Positions 24,695-34,767 of a stretch of 64,000 bases of DNA are shown here, in pieces. The notes under the pieces were generated by a model. That model saw nothing but the letters and a program-made list of their open reading frames with translations, searched no databases and was not told where the DNA came from. Source of the stretch: Candidatus Paraluminiphilus aquimaris (GTDB lineage Bacteria > Pseudomonadota > Gammaproteobacteria > Pseudomonadales > Halieaceae). Numbering within the stretch: position 1 is the stretch's first letter; every line of letters starts with the position of its first letter. Location of the stretch: positions 1,736,001 to 1,800,000 of the forward strand of contig NZ_CP036501.1 in assembly GCF_026230195.1 (NCBI RefSeq). Direction: 5' to 3'. A program made the translations under genes and the position numbers.

Positions 24695-27397
24695 TTAAGT
24701 CGCAACCACCACCCGAATGCCTTGTAGACGAGGCTCTGCGCGCGCCATGGCATCTTTTGTCTCGGTTAACAGTTGATTCACTGCTTCCACTTCGTCTTCA
24801 CGCACTGACCCATTGCGTGCACCAAGTGCTGCGAGACGCTGTGCTTCGCTTTTCAGTGCGTTATCAACACTGAGCTGTGCCGCCTTCTGAAGTGTCCTGA
24901 CGTGTGACACCGCCCGCGCGTCCAATTCTGTAAGGGCCGAAACAAGCTTAGGGCGAAGCTCTCTAATGACGCCGGCGCTTTGCGTAATGCTCACTGGTTT
25001 GATCAATCTTGTTAGGTTTTCACAAGAAATGGCTGTGCCGAGGTCGCGACCGTCTAATGTAATGAGTGATCTGAGCGGCGTCTGGTCCAAGTAGCGGCCA
25101 ATTTCAAGGCGTTTGGGCGCAGGGCAGTCAGCGGTGTGCAGGGTTTCGACCATTACCGTTCCGGGCTTGATACTTTTCGCTTTAATCATGGCGACTGACG
25201 CATTTCCCAGCTCGGAGTGATAAACGACATCGATGGTTTCTCTCACCACCGGATGCTCCCAGGTCAAAAAATGCAGATCATCTCTTGCCAAAGCGAGGTC
25301 TCGGTCGAAGGTGCAGGTAATGCCACCATCATCTAGAAAGGGTAGCTCACCGGTCACCAAATTCTCAGAGGGTTTTAGTATGAGACAGCGTTCTGAGCCT
25401 TCCTCGGTATGAATTCCCAAGCGATCAAATAGGCTATCCGTGAACCGTTGGAGTTCGACAGTTCGCTCATTGGACTGTATTTCTGCGATGAGCTCGCTGG
25501 CACGCGCGGGGTTGTGAGAGGTGAGTTCCAAAAGGCGGTCACGCCCGCGATCCATCTGCTGATTTAACTGTTCCCTGAGCGCTTGAGTTCTTGTTAACAA
25601 CTCATCTGACAGCCGTCCCTTTTCTTCACAGACCCGAAGTTCGTCACCGAGCTCGTCAAAGATCAAATGGCCAATAGAGCAGCTTGTCTCGAATCCATTG
25701 ATGCCCTCGTTAAACCAAGCAAAACGGACAGATTCTGTTGTGTTGGGTGTGACCGGGACATGAATATTAACATCGCCTCGTTGTCCGATTCGGTCTAACC
25801 GCCCAATGCGTTGTTCGAGTAAGTCCGGATGATGCGGCAGGTCAAAACAGACTAAATGCTGACTGAATTGGAAGTTGCGCCCCTCGCTTCCTATTTCAGA
25901 GCAGATTAGCGCTCGGGCGCCGCTCTCTTCATCTGCAAAGTAGGCGGCGGCGCGGTCTCGCTCAAGTAAAGAAAGATCTTCATGGAACGAGGCGCATCGA
26001 ATGCCCGCTTGCAGGTGCAGATAATGCTCCAATGCCATAGCAGTCGTTTTATCGCGGCAAATGACAAGTACCTTCTGCGACTTGAGTTGCTTTAATAACT
26101 CGGCAAGCCACTTAGTCCTGTGACTGTCGGCGACAGACAATGAGGTATCGTCTTCAGGTAAATCGTATTGGTGCAGTACTCGCGTTGGGAAGCCCGACAC
26201 AGACTTTCGCGAGTTGCGAAACAGCACGCGGCCTGTTCCATATTGATCCACGAGCGATTGGATTATCTGATCGGCGGGTTGTGAGGGGTCAATGTCAGCG
26301 GGAAGACCCTCGACATCTTCATCCCGACGGAGCTTTTCGATCAAATCGAAGGTGTCTTCAAATTGCCGCTGCTCATCGATGAACCTAGCGAGGTCAGAGA
26401 AACGATCGGGGTCAAGAAGTTGCAGCCGCGAGAAGTGGCTATCGATCCCTGACTGCCCTGGTGTCGCTGTCAGTAAAAGGAGTCCGCGACTTTTCTGAGA
26501 TAGTTGGGTAAGGGCGGTATCAAGATCATTTTGGGCGTCTAAACCCAGGTTGAGATGGTGCGCCTCATCCACAATCACAAAGTCCCAGTCTGTCTCCAGC
26601 AAGCCTGCTCGGGCGCTTTCGTTGTGTTCAATAAATGACCAAGGTGAGAGCACGAGTTGGTCGTTAGCAAAGTCAAAGTCCGATTCTTCGGCTTCACAGC
26701 GTGCGTCATCGTAAATAGAAAACTGCAGGTTAAAGCGACGTAACATTTCCACCAGCCACTGGTGTAACAGCGGATCTGGCACCGCGATTAATACGCGCGC
26801 AGCGCGACCGCGCATTAGCTGTTGGGAAAGAATAAGTCCTGCTTCGATGGTTTTGCCCAAGCCGACCTCATCGGCGAGAAGTACTCTCGGTGCCAATCGG
26901 TCACCCACCTCGCTTGCAACGAAGAGTTGGTGCGACAAGAGCGAAGTCCTTGCGCCGATAAGCCCTGAGCTGTTGCTGGCCTGATAGCGAGCACGCTCTA
27001 TCAGTGTCTCGTAGCGGAGCTGAAAGTCACCGATCTTGTCTAGTTGGTTGTTAAGTAAGCGATCTTGGGGCGTATTGACCGATACTTCAGGTGCTATGAA
27101 TTGCTCATGAACGGAAAATGTATCGCCGGTCTCAGGTTCCACTGCCTCGTAGCTCAGTGTATTTCCAAGCGGACAGGTCTCGGTCACCTCCAGCACTCGG
27201 CCGTCGATATGAGTCAATTTATCCCCCGCTTTTAGTTCATAGCGAGTCAATGGTGCGCGATCGAGCGCGTAGGTTCGCTCTTCCTCAGCTGAAGGGTAGA
27301 GTAGGGTGACACGTCGTGAATCGACCTCAACACAAATACCCAAGCCGAGCTCAAGATCAGCGTGGCTGATCCACCGTTGTCCAATATCAAACGTCAT
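24695..27397 (-). CDS. rapA: RNA polymerase-associated SNF2-type ATPase RapA
   Basis: The 900-residue protein starts MTFDIGQRWISHADLELGLG, the RapA N-terminal domain. Two Tudor-like parts are followed by the SNF2 helicase core: Walker A LADEVGLGKT (about 174-183), DEAH box (277-280), LLLTATPGQSG and helicase C motifs EIGSEGRNFQFSQHLVCFDLP and IGRLDRIGQRGDV. RapA recycles RNA polymerase after transcription by ATP hydrolysis. It is slightly shorter than the E. coli protein (968). It starts 8 bp after the tatD-like gene, so these two are probably cotranscribed. Confidence 0.95.
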   Translation of the reverse strand: MTFDIGQRWISHADLELGLGICVEVDSRRVTLLYPSAEEERTYALDRAPLTRYELKAGDKLTHIDGRVLEVTETCPLGNTLSYEAVEPETGDTFSVHEQFIAPEVSVNTPQDRLLNNQLDKIGDFQLRYETLIERARYQASNSSGLIGARTSLLSHQLFVASEVGDRLAPRVLLADEVGLGKTIEAGLILSQQLMRGRAARVLIAVPDPLLHQWLVEMLRRFNLQFSIYDDARCEAEESDFDFANDQLVLSPWSFIEHNESARAGLLETDWDFVIVDEAHHLNLGLDAQNDLDTALTQLSQKSRGLLLLTATPGQSGIDSHFSRLQLLDPDRFSDLARFIDEQRQFEDTFDLIEKLRRDEDVEGLPADIDPSQPADQIIQSLVDQYGTGRVLFRNSRKSVSGFPTRVLHQYDLPEDDTSLSVADSHRTKWLAELLKQLKSQKVLVICRDKTTAMALEHYLHLQAGIRCASFHEDLSLLERDRAAAYFADEESGARALICSEIGSEGRNFQFSQHLVCFDLPHHPDLLEQRIGRLDRIGQRGDVNIHVPVTPNTTESVRFAWFNEGINGFETSCSIGHLIFDELGDELRVCEEKGRLSDELLTRTQALREQLNQQMDRGRDRLLELTSHNPARASELIAEIQSNERTVELQRFTDSLFDRLGIHTEEGSERCLILKPSENLVTGELPFLDDGGITCTFDRDLALARDDLHFLTWEHPVVRETIDVVYHSELGNASVAMIKAKSIKPGTVMVETLHTADCPAPKRLEIGRYLDQTPLRSLITLDGRDLGTAISCENLTRLIKPVSITQSAGVIRELRPKLVSALTELDARAVSHVRTLQKAAQLSVDNALKSEAQRLAALGARNGSVREDEVEAVNQLLTETKDAMARAEPRLQGIRVVVAT

Positions 27398-27405
27398 AGA
27401 GAATC

Positions 27406-28209
27406 TTAAAAAAAGCAGTCAAGGCTATTTTGGTAGGTGATCGAAAGTAATTCTTCTACGCTCACTTGCTTTAAATCAGCCACAGTTTGAGCGATGAAAG
27501 GGAGGTAAAAAGGCGCATTCGGTACGCCGCGATACGGTACGGGTGTGAGGTATGGCGCGTCGGTCTCAAGCAGAATGCGCTCGATAGGTGTTTGTCGAAC
27601 GACTTCCCTAACATTATCCGCGTTCTTAAACGTGACAATGCCATTGAAGCCTAGGTAGAAACCCTCACTTAAACAAAATTCGGCCAAGTCTGGGCTGCTG
27701 GTAAAGCTGTGGATCACACCCTTTTTCGATAATGACCTCGACACGCCTGAGAGCACAGCCTTTGTGTCGTCTTCTGCCTCGCGAGTATGGATGACAACAG
27801 GTTTGTCGCATTCGATGGCAACATGAAGTTGGCCTTCAAATGCTGCGATTTGCGTCTCAGGCTCTGCGTGTTCGTAATAATAATCTAGGCCAATCTCGCC
27901 GACGGCGACCACTTTTGAGTGGTCCGCATTTGATCGAAGATCGTCGTTGAAATCGGGGCTCCAGGACGCGGCTTCATGTGGGTGCAAGCCCTGTGTACAC
28001 CAAACGTTGGGGTCCGAGTCGGCAATTTCACGCACCGTTGATTGGTTATCCCGTGAGACGGCAATCGTAATGATCTTCTCAACCCCAACCGCGCGTGATT
28101 GCCTTAGGGTGCTAACGAGCTCCTCCTTGCTTAGGTAATCAAGGTGGCAGTGAGTCTCTATGATTTTGCCATCTAAGTGCGGGATTGGCGGTCTGGTTTT
28201 CTTACCCAT
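27406..28209 (-). CDS. TatD-family deoxyribonuclease
   Basis: The 267-residue protein has the TatD metal-binding features: IIETHCHLDYL near residue 18 (HxH), a Glu in AVGEIGLDYYYEHAEPE, VIHTREAEDD, GVIHSFTSS and ILLETDAPYLTP. TatD proteins are TIM-barrel metal-dependent DNases, related to 3'-exonucleases acting on damaged DNA. The length is typical. It lies between the lysR-like gene and rapA on the same strand, 8 bp before rapA; coupling with rapA expression is likely. Confidence 0.92.
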   Translation of the reverse strand: MGKKTRPPIPHLDGKIIETHCHLDYLSKEELVSTLRQSRAVGVEKIITIAVSRDNQSTVREIADSDPNVWCTQGLHPHEAASWSPDFNDDLRSNADHSKVVAVGEIGLDYYYEHAEPETQIAAFEGQLHVAIECDKPVVIHTREAEDDTKAVLSGVSRSLSKKGVIHSFTSSPDLAEFCLSEGFYLGFNGIVTFKNADNVREVVRQTPIERILLETDAPYLTPVPYRGVPNAPFYLPFIAQTVADLKQVSVEELLSITYQNSLDCFF

Positions 28210-28271
28210 GCGGGGCTCCCGAAAAGTCGGCGCGAATTATCGCACAGGTATGGGTCAATAGGGGGAGAGGA

Positions 28272-29213
28272 TTAACCCCGGTGAACCGTACGAACTCTAA
28301 GCGCTCTCACTGCGTCGATTACCTCATTCCAGAACCACTGGTGAATAGGAGACCGCTCGGTGCGTTGATGCGCAACTAACGAGTACTCAATGGTTCTACC
28401 TAAATGCTCGGGTATCGGCAGGGTGACGAGATCTCTGGTTGCTCCGTCGTTGCGCGCCATATAGGCCGGGCACACCAGCGTATAATTAGTGCTTCGCAGA
28501 ATTTCGAAGGCTGTCAGGAGGTGCGAGGTTTCCAGGCTGCCTTTTGCACCCCCTAGTATTTCTGAAGCGGATTGATCCACTTCAGCCACTTCATTTCTGT
28601 CGGCGATATACAGATTAATTTGCGGGAAGAGGCTTAGATCGTTTTCGTGAACAGGCTGTTTCGTGAGCGGGTGGTCCCTGCGTACAAAAACCGCAAGTGG
28701 CGAGCTCGCCAGCTCATGGTGACGAAACTCACGCGAGTAGTTCGTGCGACTGAGTTGAATGGCGAAGTCTAGCGACCCGTCAGCCAGCAAGTCGAGCTGG
28801 TGTTCAGCGCGCGTAATGGTTCTTAATTTGAGTTTTGGCGCGCGAGTTTCAAGTCGCGATGTCAGCGAGGGCAACAACGTAAAGCCCACATACTCGGAGA
28901 TGGCAATGACAATCTCCCCACGAAAGGCATTAGGGCTGAATTCTCCTGCGTCCAAAAGTGACTCTATATCACTGAGCACGTTCACAAGCTGACTGGCGAG
29001 TGCTTCTGCACGAGGTGTTGGTTGAATACCGCGTTTACTCCGCGCAAAGAGCGGGTCGTCAAATGTATCTCTGAGCCGGTTCAACGTTTTTGACATCGCC
29101 GGTTGTGTTACGTGCAAGCGTTCCGCGGCGCGAGAGACACTTTTCTCCTCGAGCAACACATGCAGGGCAACCAGAAGATTCAAATCTACGCGCGATAATT
29201 GGCTGGTATCCAT
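28272..29213 (-). CDS. LysR-family transcriptional regulator
   Basis: The 313-residue protein has an N-terminal winged helix-turn-helix (LVALHVLLEEKSVSRAAERL then VTQPAMSKTLNRLRD, about residues 13-48) and a periplasmic-binding-like effector domain. The DNA-binding part resembles the NodD/LinR branch (DLNLLVALHVLLEE). LysR regulators usually control a divergent gene. Here the divergent region contains a candidate small RNA and then a secreted protein of unknown function, so either could be its target. It lies 62 bp upstream of the tatD-like gene on the same strand. Confidence 0.92.
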   Translation of the reverse strand: MDTSQLSRVDLNLLVALHVLLEEKSVSRAAERLHVTQPAMSKTLNRLRDTFDDPLFARSKRGIQPTPRAEALASQLVNVLSDIESLLDAGEFSPNAFRGEIVIAISEYVGFTLLPSLTSRLETRAPKLKLRTITRAEHQLDLLADGSLDFAIQLSRTNYSREFRHHELASSPLAVFVRRDHPLTKQPVHENDLSLFPQINLYIADRNEVAEVDQSASEILGGAKGSLETSHLLTAFEILRSTNYTLVCPAYMARNDGATRDLVTLPIPEHLGRTIEYSLVAHQRTERSPIHQWFWNEVIDAVRALRVRTVHRG

Positions 29214-29255
29214 ATGATATAACCCAAAAGAATGTTTTAGATGATAATAATAAAT

Positions 29256-29284
29256 TTGAATAAATAAGACCGCAACCTTATCTT
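29256..29284 (+). promoter_or_regulatory. Candidate sigma-70 promoter for a short transcript
   Basis: TTGAAT at 29256-29261 and TATCTT at 29279-29284 are separated by 17 bp, each matching four of six consensus bases. They lie in an AT-rich stretch upstream of two hairpins that end in a strong terminator, so a transcript of about 60 nt is predicted. Confidence 0.4.
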
Positions 29285-29289
29285 CTAAC

Positions 29290-29351
29290 TTGCGCGGTTT
29301 AAACGCACGCGCCCAGGTTTTGTTTGCCCGCCTCCGCGCGGGCTTTTTTTT
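29290..29351 (+). ncRNA. Candidate small RNA or leader ending in an intrinsic terminator
   Basis: Between the divergent lysR-like gene and the secreted protein gene there is no open frame, yet a complete intrinsic terminator is present. Upstream of it is a second hairpin (GCGCG at 29292-29296 with CGCGC at 29308-29312). With the candidate promoter at 29256-29284 this would make a roughly 60-nt structured RNA. It could be a free small RNA or an attenuated leader of the following gene, whose start codon is 18 bp beyond the terminator. No known RNA family is recognised. Confidence 0.35.
29326..29351 (+). terminator. Strong Rho-independent terminator with no upstream gene on its strand
   Basis: Stem GCCCGC (29326-29331) and GCGGGC (29338-29343), with a 6-nt loop, is followed by eight T residues (29344-29351). 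The gene upstream (lysR-like) runs the other way, so the terminator must serve a short transcript starting in this gap. Confidence 0.85.
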
Positions 29352-29368
29352 GCGCTATATTCGTAATT

Positions 29369-30589
29369 ATGAATTCCTGTAAAGCGCTCCTAGCTCTCTT
29401 ATTATCAGGCTCCTTATTTTCGCCACCTGCTGTGGCGGTGCTTGTGCCGCAACCGCTCGGTATGTACGTCGAGGCAGTCAAGGGTGAGGTGCTGCTAAGC
29501 GATTCGATCATTGACTCGGTGGAACTGCTTGCCCACGAGCAGCGGGTGCAGGAGGTCGTCAAACGCCAAGTGACGCTCGGCGCTTACCATGAGTCATTAA
29601 GCGAGACATGGCTTGACCTTGCGCACGATGCGGTCAGGTTAGAGCAACCTGAGTCAGCGGCTCGTTTCTTTCAGCAAGGTCTTCATAACTTGCGATTAAA
29701 TGCGGGGTTGACGACGAAGGGGCAAGTTGAGGCGCTTAGTGATTGGATTGGTGTTCTTCGGCGCCTAGGTGACAGCGATGCGTTGGGCGAGCAGTTGAGA
29801 TACCGCTATCGAATTACGGGATTTGGCATGTCTGACTGGACCGAGGAAACGTTAGGTTACGCGCTTGAGTACTTTGACAATCAGCTCGCACGGTTCGCAA
29901 CGACGGACTGGCTCGCTAACGAGAGCGCTGTGTTGCGATTTGAGCGACATTTGAAGGGTGTGACCGAACGCAGCTGCGAGGGAGAAAAGTCGTCTGCTGC
30001 TTGGTGCGGCGCCCTGGTCAAGCGGCGCCTCCATTTGCTGTATCTGATTGCATTTGCTGTGGAGCCGTTTGTTGAAGATCGTGAAGTGCGCGGCAGTTTA
30101 CCGTCGAAGTTTCTGGCGGATCGATCGGTCTATGACGATCAATTGGTGGCACTTGAGCGTAACGCCTACCAGTCAGGTGTGCGCATGCTAGAGGACGCTA
30201 TAGATCTGGCCGAGGGACAAGTTGATTTGGAGCTTGCACTGGCAGATTGGCGTTGGTACTTCGGTCGTCGGGGAGCGGCGCGAGATATTTATCGCGACTT
30301 ACATCAGATGAACCCTGGAATGTTTCGGACTCCCAAGCCACTGCCGCATGGACTTACAGGGTCAGTTGTATCCCGTGCAGACGACGATGCGTTCGTGTCA
30401 ACCTACCGGTTTATGGTCACTGAGCGCGGTCGCGCCAAAGACTTCAGCTTGGTATCCCCAAAAGTTGAGGACTCTGATGCGAACCGGATTCGCAAAGCAC
30501 TAAGAGATATGCGGTTTCGGCCATCGCTCGATTCTGAGGGAGAGGTGAAAGAGCATGAACTAACGGGGCAGTATCGTTTTCTCCGCTAG
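29369..30589 (+). CDS. Secreted protein of unknown function with TPR-like and TonB-C-like parts
   Basis: I do not recognise a named gene. The product (406 residues from ATG 29369) starts with a signal peptide (MNSCKALLALLLSGSLFSPPAVA). The middle is helical with repeat-like segments (LARFATTDWLANE, ALADWRWYFGRRGAARDIY) suggesting TPR-type repeats. The last 70 residues (RFMVTERGRAKDFSLVSP and IRKALRDMRFRPSLDSEG) resemble the energy-transducer TonB C-terminal fold. The frame is open from 29324, but that earlier start would lie within the terminator. It is probably a periplasmic or envelope protein. Its 3' end faces the methyltransferase gene. Confidence 0.75.
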   Translation: MNSCKALLALLLSGSLFSPPAVAVLVPQPLGMYVEAVKGEVLLSDSIIDSVELLAHEQRVQEVVKRQVTLGAYHESLSETWLDLAHDAVRLEQPESAARFFQQGLHNLRLNAGLTTKGQVEALSDWIGVLRRLGDSDALGEQLRYRYRITGFGMSDWTEETLGYALEYFDNQLARFATTDWLANESAVLRFERHLKGVTERSCEGEKSSAAWCGALVKRRLHLLYLIAFAVEPFVEDREVRGSLPSKFLADRSVYDDQLVALERNAYQSGVRMLEDAIDLAEGQVDLELALADWRWYFGRRGAARDIYRDLHQMNPGMFRTPKPLPHGLTGSVVSRADDDAFVSTYRFMVTERGRAKDFSLVSPKVEDSDANRIRKALRDMRFRPSLDSEGEVKEHELTGQYRFLR

Positions 30590-30593
30590 GCGC

Positions 30594-31208
30594 TCAGGCA
30601 TTTTCGATAACGAGTAGGGCGCCGACAGTTTTTGTTGCGGGCGCCCGCCATTCAATCAGTTCTCCACCAAAGTATTCCAGAATGTGCTCGCACACCGCGA
30701 GAAACGGAGCGCGTTGTGGATCCGCAATGACGACTCGCTTGGTTCCACTCTCAATGGCTGTCGTGATCATGGCTATAACCGGGTCAACCAGCTCGTCCCA
30801 GAAACAAATGTCCGCACCGATTAAAAGGTCGGTAGCCGACAGAAGATCTGAGCCCAAATCTTCGAAGCGCCCAACGATCGGTGTCACTTCAGCGCCATTG
30901 ATCTTTGCGGTGAGCTCCAAATAGGGGATGACATCGGGATCTGCATCAAGCGATGCAACCGTGGCTTGGAGGTGCTTGGCGCACCAGATACCTGAAAGTC
31001 CCCAGCCGCAACCCGCGTCAATGACCGTCTTGGGCTGTGTTTGTGTGGTTGAGGCGAGATAATCCATGAGGATCTGACTCGCCCCCCATAGCTTCGTTCC
31101 GTGAAGGGAAGGGCGTCGACCACTGCGCTTGAGCGCACGAACCTGCGGGTGAGACGCGTAGGGAACGCTTAAGCCAGATATTACTCTGAGGTGTTTGTTT
31201 GTCGTCAA
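30594..31208 (-). CDS. SAM-dependent methyltransferase, small soluble type
   Basis: The 204-residue protein has a class I methyltransferase fold: SAM-binding motif I VIDAGCGWGLSGIW (about 62-75), an acidic motif II SLDADPDV and motif IV-like DLLIGADICFWDE. It resembles the lysine protein methyltransferase or ETFB-methyltransferase-like group by the WGLSGIW and GADICFWDE pattern, but the target is not identifiable. It lies 43 bp beyond the cold-shock gene on the same strand and may be read through from it. Confidence 0.75.
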   Translation of the reverse strand: MTTNKHLRVISGLSVPYASHPQVRALKRSGRRPSLHGTKLWGASQILMDYLASTTQTQPKTVIDAGCGWGLSGIWCAKHLQATVASLDADPDVIPYLELTAKINGAEVTPIVGRFEDLGSDLLSATDLLIGADICFWDELVDPVIAMITTAIESGTKRVVIADPQRAPFLAVCEHILEYFGGELIEWRAPATKTVGALLVIENA

Positions 31209-31251
31209 CTTAGCTCCTTAACAACGGCTTGGGAGCGATCGACAAAATACC

Positions 31252-31467
31252 CTAGCTACGCTTTTTAACCGCCTCGGCTTGCAGTCCCTTGGGGCCTTCT
31301 GCGAGCTCGAATTCCACTTCTTCACCTTCGGCAAGGCTTTTGAACCCCTCGCCCTCTATGGCACGAAAGTGGACGAAGATATCTTCGGTGCGGTCAGGCA
31401 TCGTAATGAAGCCAAAACCTTTTGCATTGTTGAACCACTTTACGGTGCCGACACATTTATCTGCCAT
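31252..31467 (-). CDS. Cold-shock domain protein (CspA family)
   Basis: The 71-residue protein is a single cold-shock domain with RNP1 KGFGFI (16-21) and RNP2 DIFVHF (about 29-34), preceded by VKWFNNA. It should bind single-stranded RNA or DNA as a chaperone. The usual long cold-shock leader cannot fit, because only about 55 bp separates it from the valS stop. Expression would come from a short leader or from read-through of the pepA-holC-valS unit. Confidence 0.93.
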   Translation of the reverse strand: MADKCVGTVKWFNNAKGFGFITMPDRTEDIFVHFRAIEGEGFKSLAEGEEVEFELAEGPKGLQAEAVKKRS

Positions 31468-31522
31468 CAGACGCTCCGCTTATTAATTATTATGTTTGCG
31501 TAGCTATAACAGCGCTCAGCCT

Positions 31523-34285
31523 TTAACGCAACTCCTCAATTTTCGATTTTTGAGCCGATATTGAAGAAATACCCGTTTCAAGTTCCTCAAGCTTCACTTT
31601 TTCCTTGTCAACAACCGCCTGCGGTGCTCGATCGACAAAATTTTGATTCCCAAGCTTTGCGGCAATACGCGCCTGCTCAGTTTTCATCCGTTCAAGCTCT
31701 TTTTCGAGTCGCGTCAGCTCTTTCTCGATGTCAACAACGCCGGCCATGGGCACCATTACTTCGAGCGTACCGGCCAGCGCACTGAGAGCGGGAGGCCTAT
31801 CGTCTGAATTTCCCAGCACGGTCGTACGTTTTACCTTGGCCATTTTTTCAAGTGACTGTCCCAGTTTCTCGACGTTTGCCTTGTCTGTTTCTGTTGCATT
31901 GCCAAACAGCACTTCCAAGGCTTCCCCGGGCGGAATATTCGCTTCACTCCTGATTGTTCTCACGGCAGTAATAACGGTTTTTAGCCACTCGATATCGTCC
32001 TCCGCGGCGGTGTCGACCTCCTCAGCATCGCTCGATGGCCATTGGGCCAACATGATGGTGTCGCCATGGCGATCAAGGCGTGGCGCGACGTTTTGCCAAA
32101 TTTCTTCCGTGATGAAGGGCATCATGGGGTGGAGAAGCCGCAAAACGGTTTCCAGCACCTCGAGCAAGGTGAGCAACGTCCCGTGCTTTTGGGAGGCTGA
32201 GGCATCGTCGCTCCAAAGGACCGGCTTCGAAAGCTCAAGGTACCAATCACAGTATTCGTTCCAAACAAAGTCGTACAGTGTCTGCGCGGCGTGGTCAAAA
32301 CGGTAATGCTCAATATTACGGCTGGTCTCTGCGATGACTTGTTGCAGTTGGCTGCGAATCCATCGGTCAGCGAGGCTGAAGCTAGGCTTCTCGCTTGTGA
32401 GCGCGAACGCCTCAGTATTCATCAATACGTACCGTGACGCATTCCATAGCTTGTTGCAGAAATTTCTGAACCCTTCCATTCGTCCGAGATCGAATTTGAT
32501 ATCACGACCGGTCGATGCCAGAGAGTAGAAGGTAAATCGCAGTGCGTCGGTACCGTATCCAGGAATGCCGTCCGGGAACTGTTTGCGGGTCGCCTTTTCG
32601 ACTTTCTGCGCCTGCTTTGGTTGCATCATGCTCGATGTTCGCTTTGTAACGAGATCCTCAAGTTCAATGCCATCGATCAGATCGATTGGGTCTAATACAT
32701 TGCCTTTGGATTTGGACATTTTCTGCCCTTCCGCATCGCGAACTAGACCGTGTACATAAACCTGCTTGAAGGGTATTTCCCCCTTCAGATGCAGTGTCAT
32801 CATGATCATTCTGGCTACCCAGAAGAAGATGATGTCAAAGCCTGTCACAAGTACCGACGCCGGATGGAACCTCTCTAGTTCCTCGGTTTCTTCTGGCCAG
32901 CCCAGCGTTGAAAAAGTCCAAAGTGCTGAAGAGAACCAGGTATCAAGTACATCATCGTCTTGGCGAAGTTCTACATCGTTATCGAGGCCGTTCTCCTGTC
33001 TAATTAGGGTTTCATCCTCGCCTACGTAGACATTGCCATCTGTGTCATACCAAGCGGGTATTCGGTGGCCCCACCAAAGTTGGCGACTGATGCACCAGTC
33101 TTGAATATCACGCATCCAAGCGAAATAGGTGTTCTCCCATTGTTTTGGGACGAATTCGATCGCACCCGATTCGACCGCTTCAATTGCGGGCCCCGCCAGT
33201 TTCTTCGCGTCCACGTACCACTGCAGCGTTAGCCAGGGTTCGATAACGACACCTGATCGATCGCCTCGAGGTACCTTTAACGTATGGTCTTCTGTTTTTT
33301 CTAAAAGACCCAAATTTTCCATAGCTGAGATGACAGCCGCTCTTGCTTCGAAACGCTCCAGTCCTCTGAAGGCCTCTGGTGCATTATCGTTGATGTGCGC
33401 GTCTGCTGTGAGAATGTTGATGAGCGGTAAGTCATGTCGCTCACCCATGGCGTAATCATTGAAGTCGTGCGCGGGCGTGATTTTGACGCAGCCCGATCCG
33501 AACTCCGCATCAACGTAGTCGTCGGCAATGATGGGGATTGCTCTGTTACAGAGCGGCAGCGCGATCATCTTTCCAACGAGGTGTTGGTATCGTTCATCGT
33601 TTGGATTTACAGCGACGGCCGTATCGCCAAGCATCGTCTCCGGACGGGTGGTTGCCACGGTGATGACCTCGTCGGAGTCAACCACTGGGTATTGCAGGTG
33701 CCATAAATGGCCAGATTCTTCCTCCTGCACCACCTCTAAATCGGAAATGGCCGTGTGTAACTTCGGGTCCCAGTTGACGAGGCGTTGTCCCCTGTAGATC
33801 AACCCCTCGTCATAAAGACGAACAAATACCTCGCTGACCACTTTGGATAAGTCTGGATCCATCGTAAATCGCTCGCGCGTCCAATCCACTGACGCGCCCA
33901 GTCGCCGAAGCTGTTGGGTGATAGTGCCCCCAGACTCTGCTTTCCATTCCCAAACCTTGTCGATGAAGCCTTCTCTGCCTATGTCATGGCGGGAGATGCC
34001 CTTCGCCTCGAGTTGTCGCTCAACTAACATTTGGGTGGCAATACCCGCGTGGTCGGTACCGACCTGCCAGAGTGTGCTTTTTCCCTTCATTCGGTTGAAG
34101 CGTATCAGCGCGTCCATAATGGCCTGCTGGAAGCCGTGACCCATGTGAAGTGTGCCGGTCACGTTGGGAGGCGGAATGGGAATGCAATAGGCGCCGTTTC
34201 CTTCTTGTGGCGCAAAATGGTTTTTCGACTCCCACTCTGAATACCAGTGGGCTTCGATTGCCGCCGGCGAAAACGTTTTATCCAT
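31523..34285 (-). CDS. valS: Valyl-tRNA synthetase
   Basis: The 920-residue class I aminoacyl-tRNA synthetase has the HMGH form of the HIGH motif (47-50, in GTLHMGHGF) and KMSKS at about residue 522 ([10 protein letters not shown]). Its CP1 editing domain ([17 protein letters not shown]) removes mischarged threonine. A C-terminal coiled coil (about 850-915, many Glu/Lys heptads) contacts tRNA. It charges tRNA-Val. It is the last gene of pepA-holC-valS, an order conserved in many Gammaproteobacteria. Confidence 0.97.
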   Translation of the reverse strand: MDKTFSPAAIEAHWYSEWESKNHFAPQEGNGAYCIPIPPPNVTGTLHMGHGFQQAIMDALIRFNRMKGKSTLWQVGTDHAGIATQMLVERQLEAKGISRHDIGREGFIDKVWEWKAESGGTITQQLRRLGASVDWTRERFTMDPDLSKVVSEVFVRLYDEGLIYRGQRLVNWDPKLHTAISDLEVVQEEESGHLWHLQYPVVDSDEVITVATTRPETMLGDTAVAVNPNDERYQHLVGKMIALPLCNRAIPIIADDYVDAEFGSGCVKITPAHDFNDYAMGERHDLPLINILTADAHINDNAPEAFRGLERFEARAAVISAMENLGLLEKTEDHTLKVPRGDRSGVVIEPWLTLQWYVDAKKLAGPAIEAVESGAIEFVPKQWENTYFAWMRDIQDWCISRQLWWGHRIPAWYDTDGNVYVGEDETLIRQENGLDNDVELRQDDDVLDTWFSSALWTFSTLGWPEETEELERFHPASVLVTGFDIIFFWVARMIMMTLHLKGEIPFKQVYVHGLVRDAEGQKMSKSKGNVLDPIDLIDGIELEDLVTKRTSSMMQPKQAQKVEKATRKQFPDGIPGYGTDALRFTFYSLASTGRDIKFDLGRMEGFRNFCNKLWNASRYVLMNTEAFALTSEKPSFSLADRWIRSQLQQVIAETSRNIEHYRFDHAAQTLYDFVWNEYCDWYLELSKPVLWSDDASASQKHGTLLTLLEVLETVLRLLHPMMPFITEEIWQNVAPRLDRHGDTIMLAQWPSSDAEEVDTAAEDDIEWLKTVITAVRTIRSEANIPPGEALEVLFGNATETDKANVEKLGQSLEKMAKVKRTTVLGNSDDRPPALSALAGTLEVMVPMAGVVDIEKELTRLEKELERMKTEQARIAAKLGNQNFVDRAPQAVVDKEKVKLEELETGISSISAQKSKIEELR

Positions 34286-34327
34286 GATGTTTTATTACCT
34301 TATCGCCAGTGGCGATTATTTGTTGAG

Positions 34328-34750
34328 TCAAGGCAGTTCATGCTTCTGCAAAGGGTAGCCTCTGTCCCGGTAGTGCCTCCAGGCACTTCTTAACGCATCC
34401 AGCGACGCCTCATCCTGGGTCACGACCTCCGCCACGCGCTCAAACTGTGCAAAATATGAGGGAGGCGATAAGGCAAGATTGATGAGCACGTCGTTATGTG
34501 TCTCAGGTCCTTGTTCAAACCCTAAAACCACCCGTTCATCTGTCTGGTTACTGGCGACCTCATGGGGGACGAAGCTCGTAGCCTTAAATTCCCATAGATA
34601 GCTATCCAATGCGCTGAGTTGCTCGGCTGATTCACAATTTATGAAAATACGGTGACCGCGCCCGAGCGCTTTTTCCGTAAGCCTTGCGGCGACATTTAGT
34701 CGTGCATCAGCCCCCGCCGTTTTCACAACATAAAAATCAATCCGAGTCAT
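34328..34750 (-). CDS. holC: DNA polymerase III chi subunit
   Basis: The 140-residue protein matches HolC (RIDFYVVKTAGADARLNVAA start, INCESAEQLSALDSYLWEF, RVVLGFEQGPETHNDVLINL). Chi links the clamp loader to single-strand-binding protein at the replication fork. It lies between pepA and valS as in E. coli and many relatives, with 17 bp to pepA and 42 bp to valS. The sequence begins MTRIDFYVV, consistent with the family start. Confidence 0.93.
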   Translation of the reverse strand: MTRIDFYVVKTAGADARLNVAARLTEKALGRGHRIFINCESAEQLSALDSYLWEFKATSFVPHEVASNQTDERVVLGFEQGPETHNDVLINLALSPPSYFAQFERVAEVVTQDEASLDALRSAWRHYRDRGYPLQKHELP

Positions 34751-34767
34751 TCAAGAGCGCTCAGCGA

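Noticed and set aside
24670-24697. Small hairpin with a T run between the DUF3604 and rapA genes
   Set aside because: The stem is about 5 bp with mismatches; too weak to call as a terminator.
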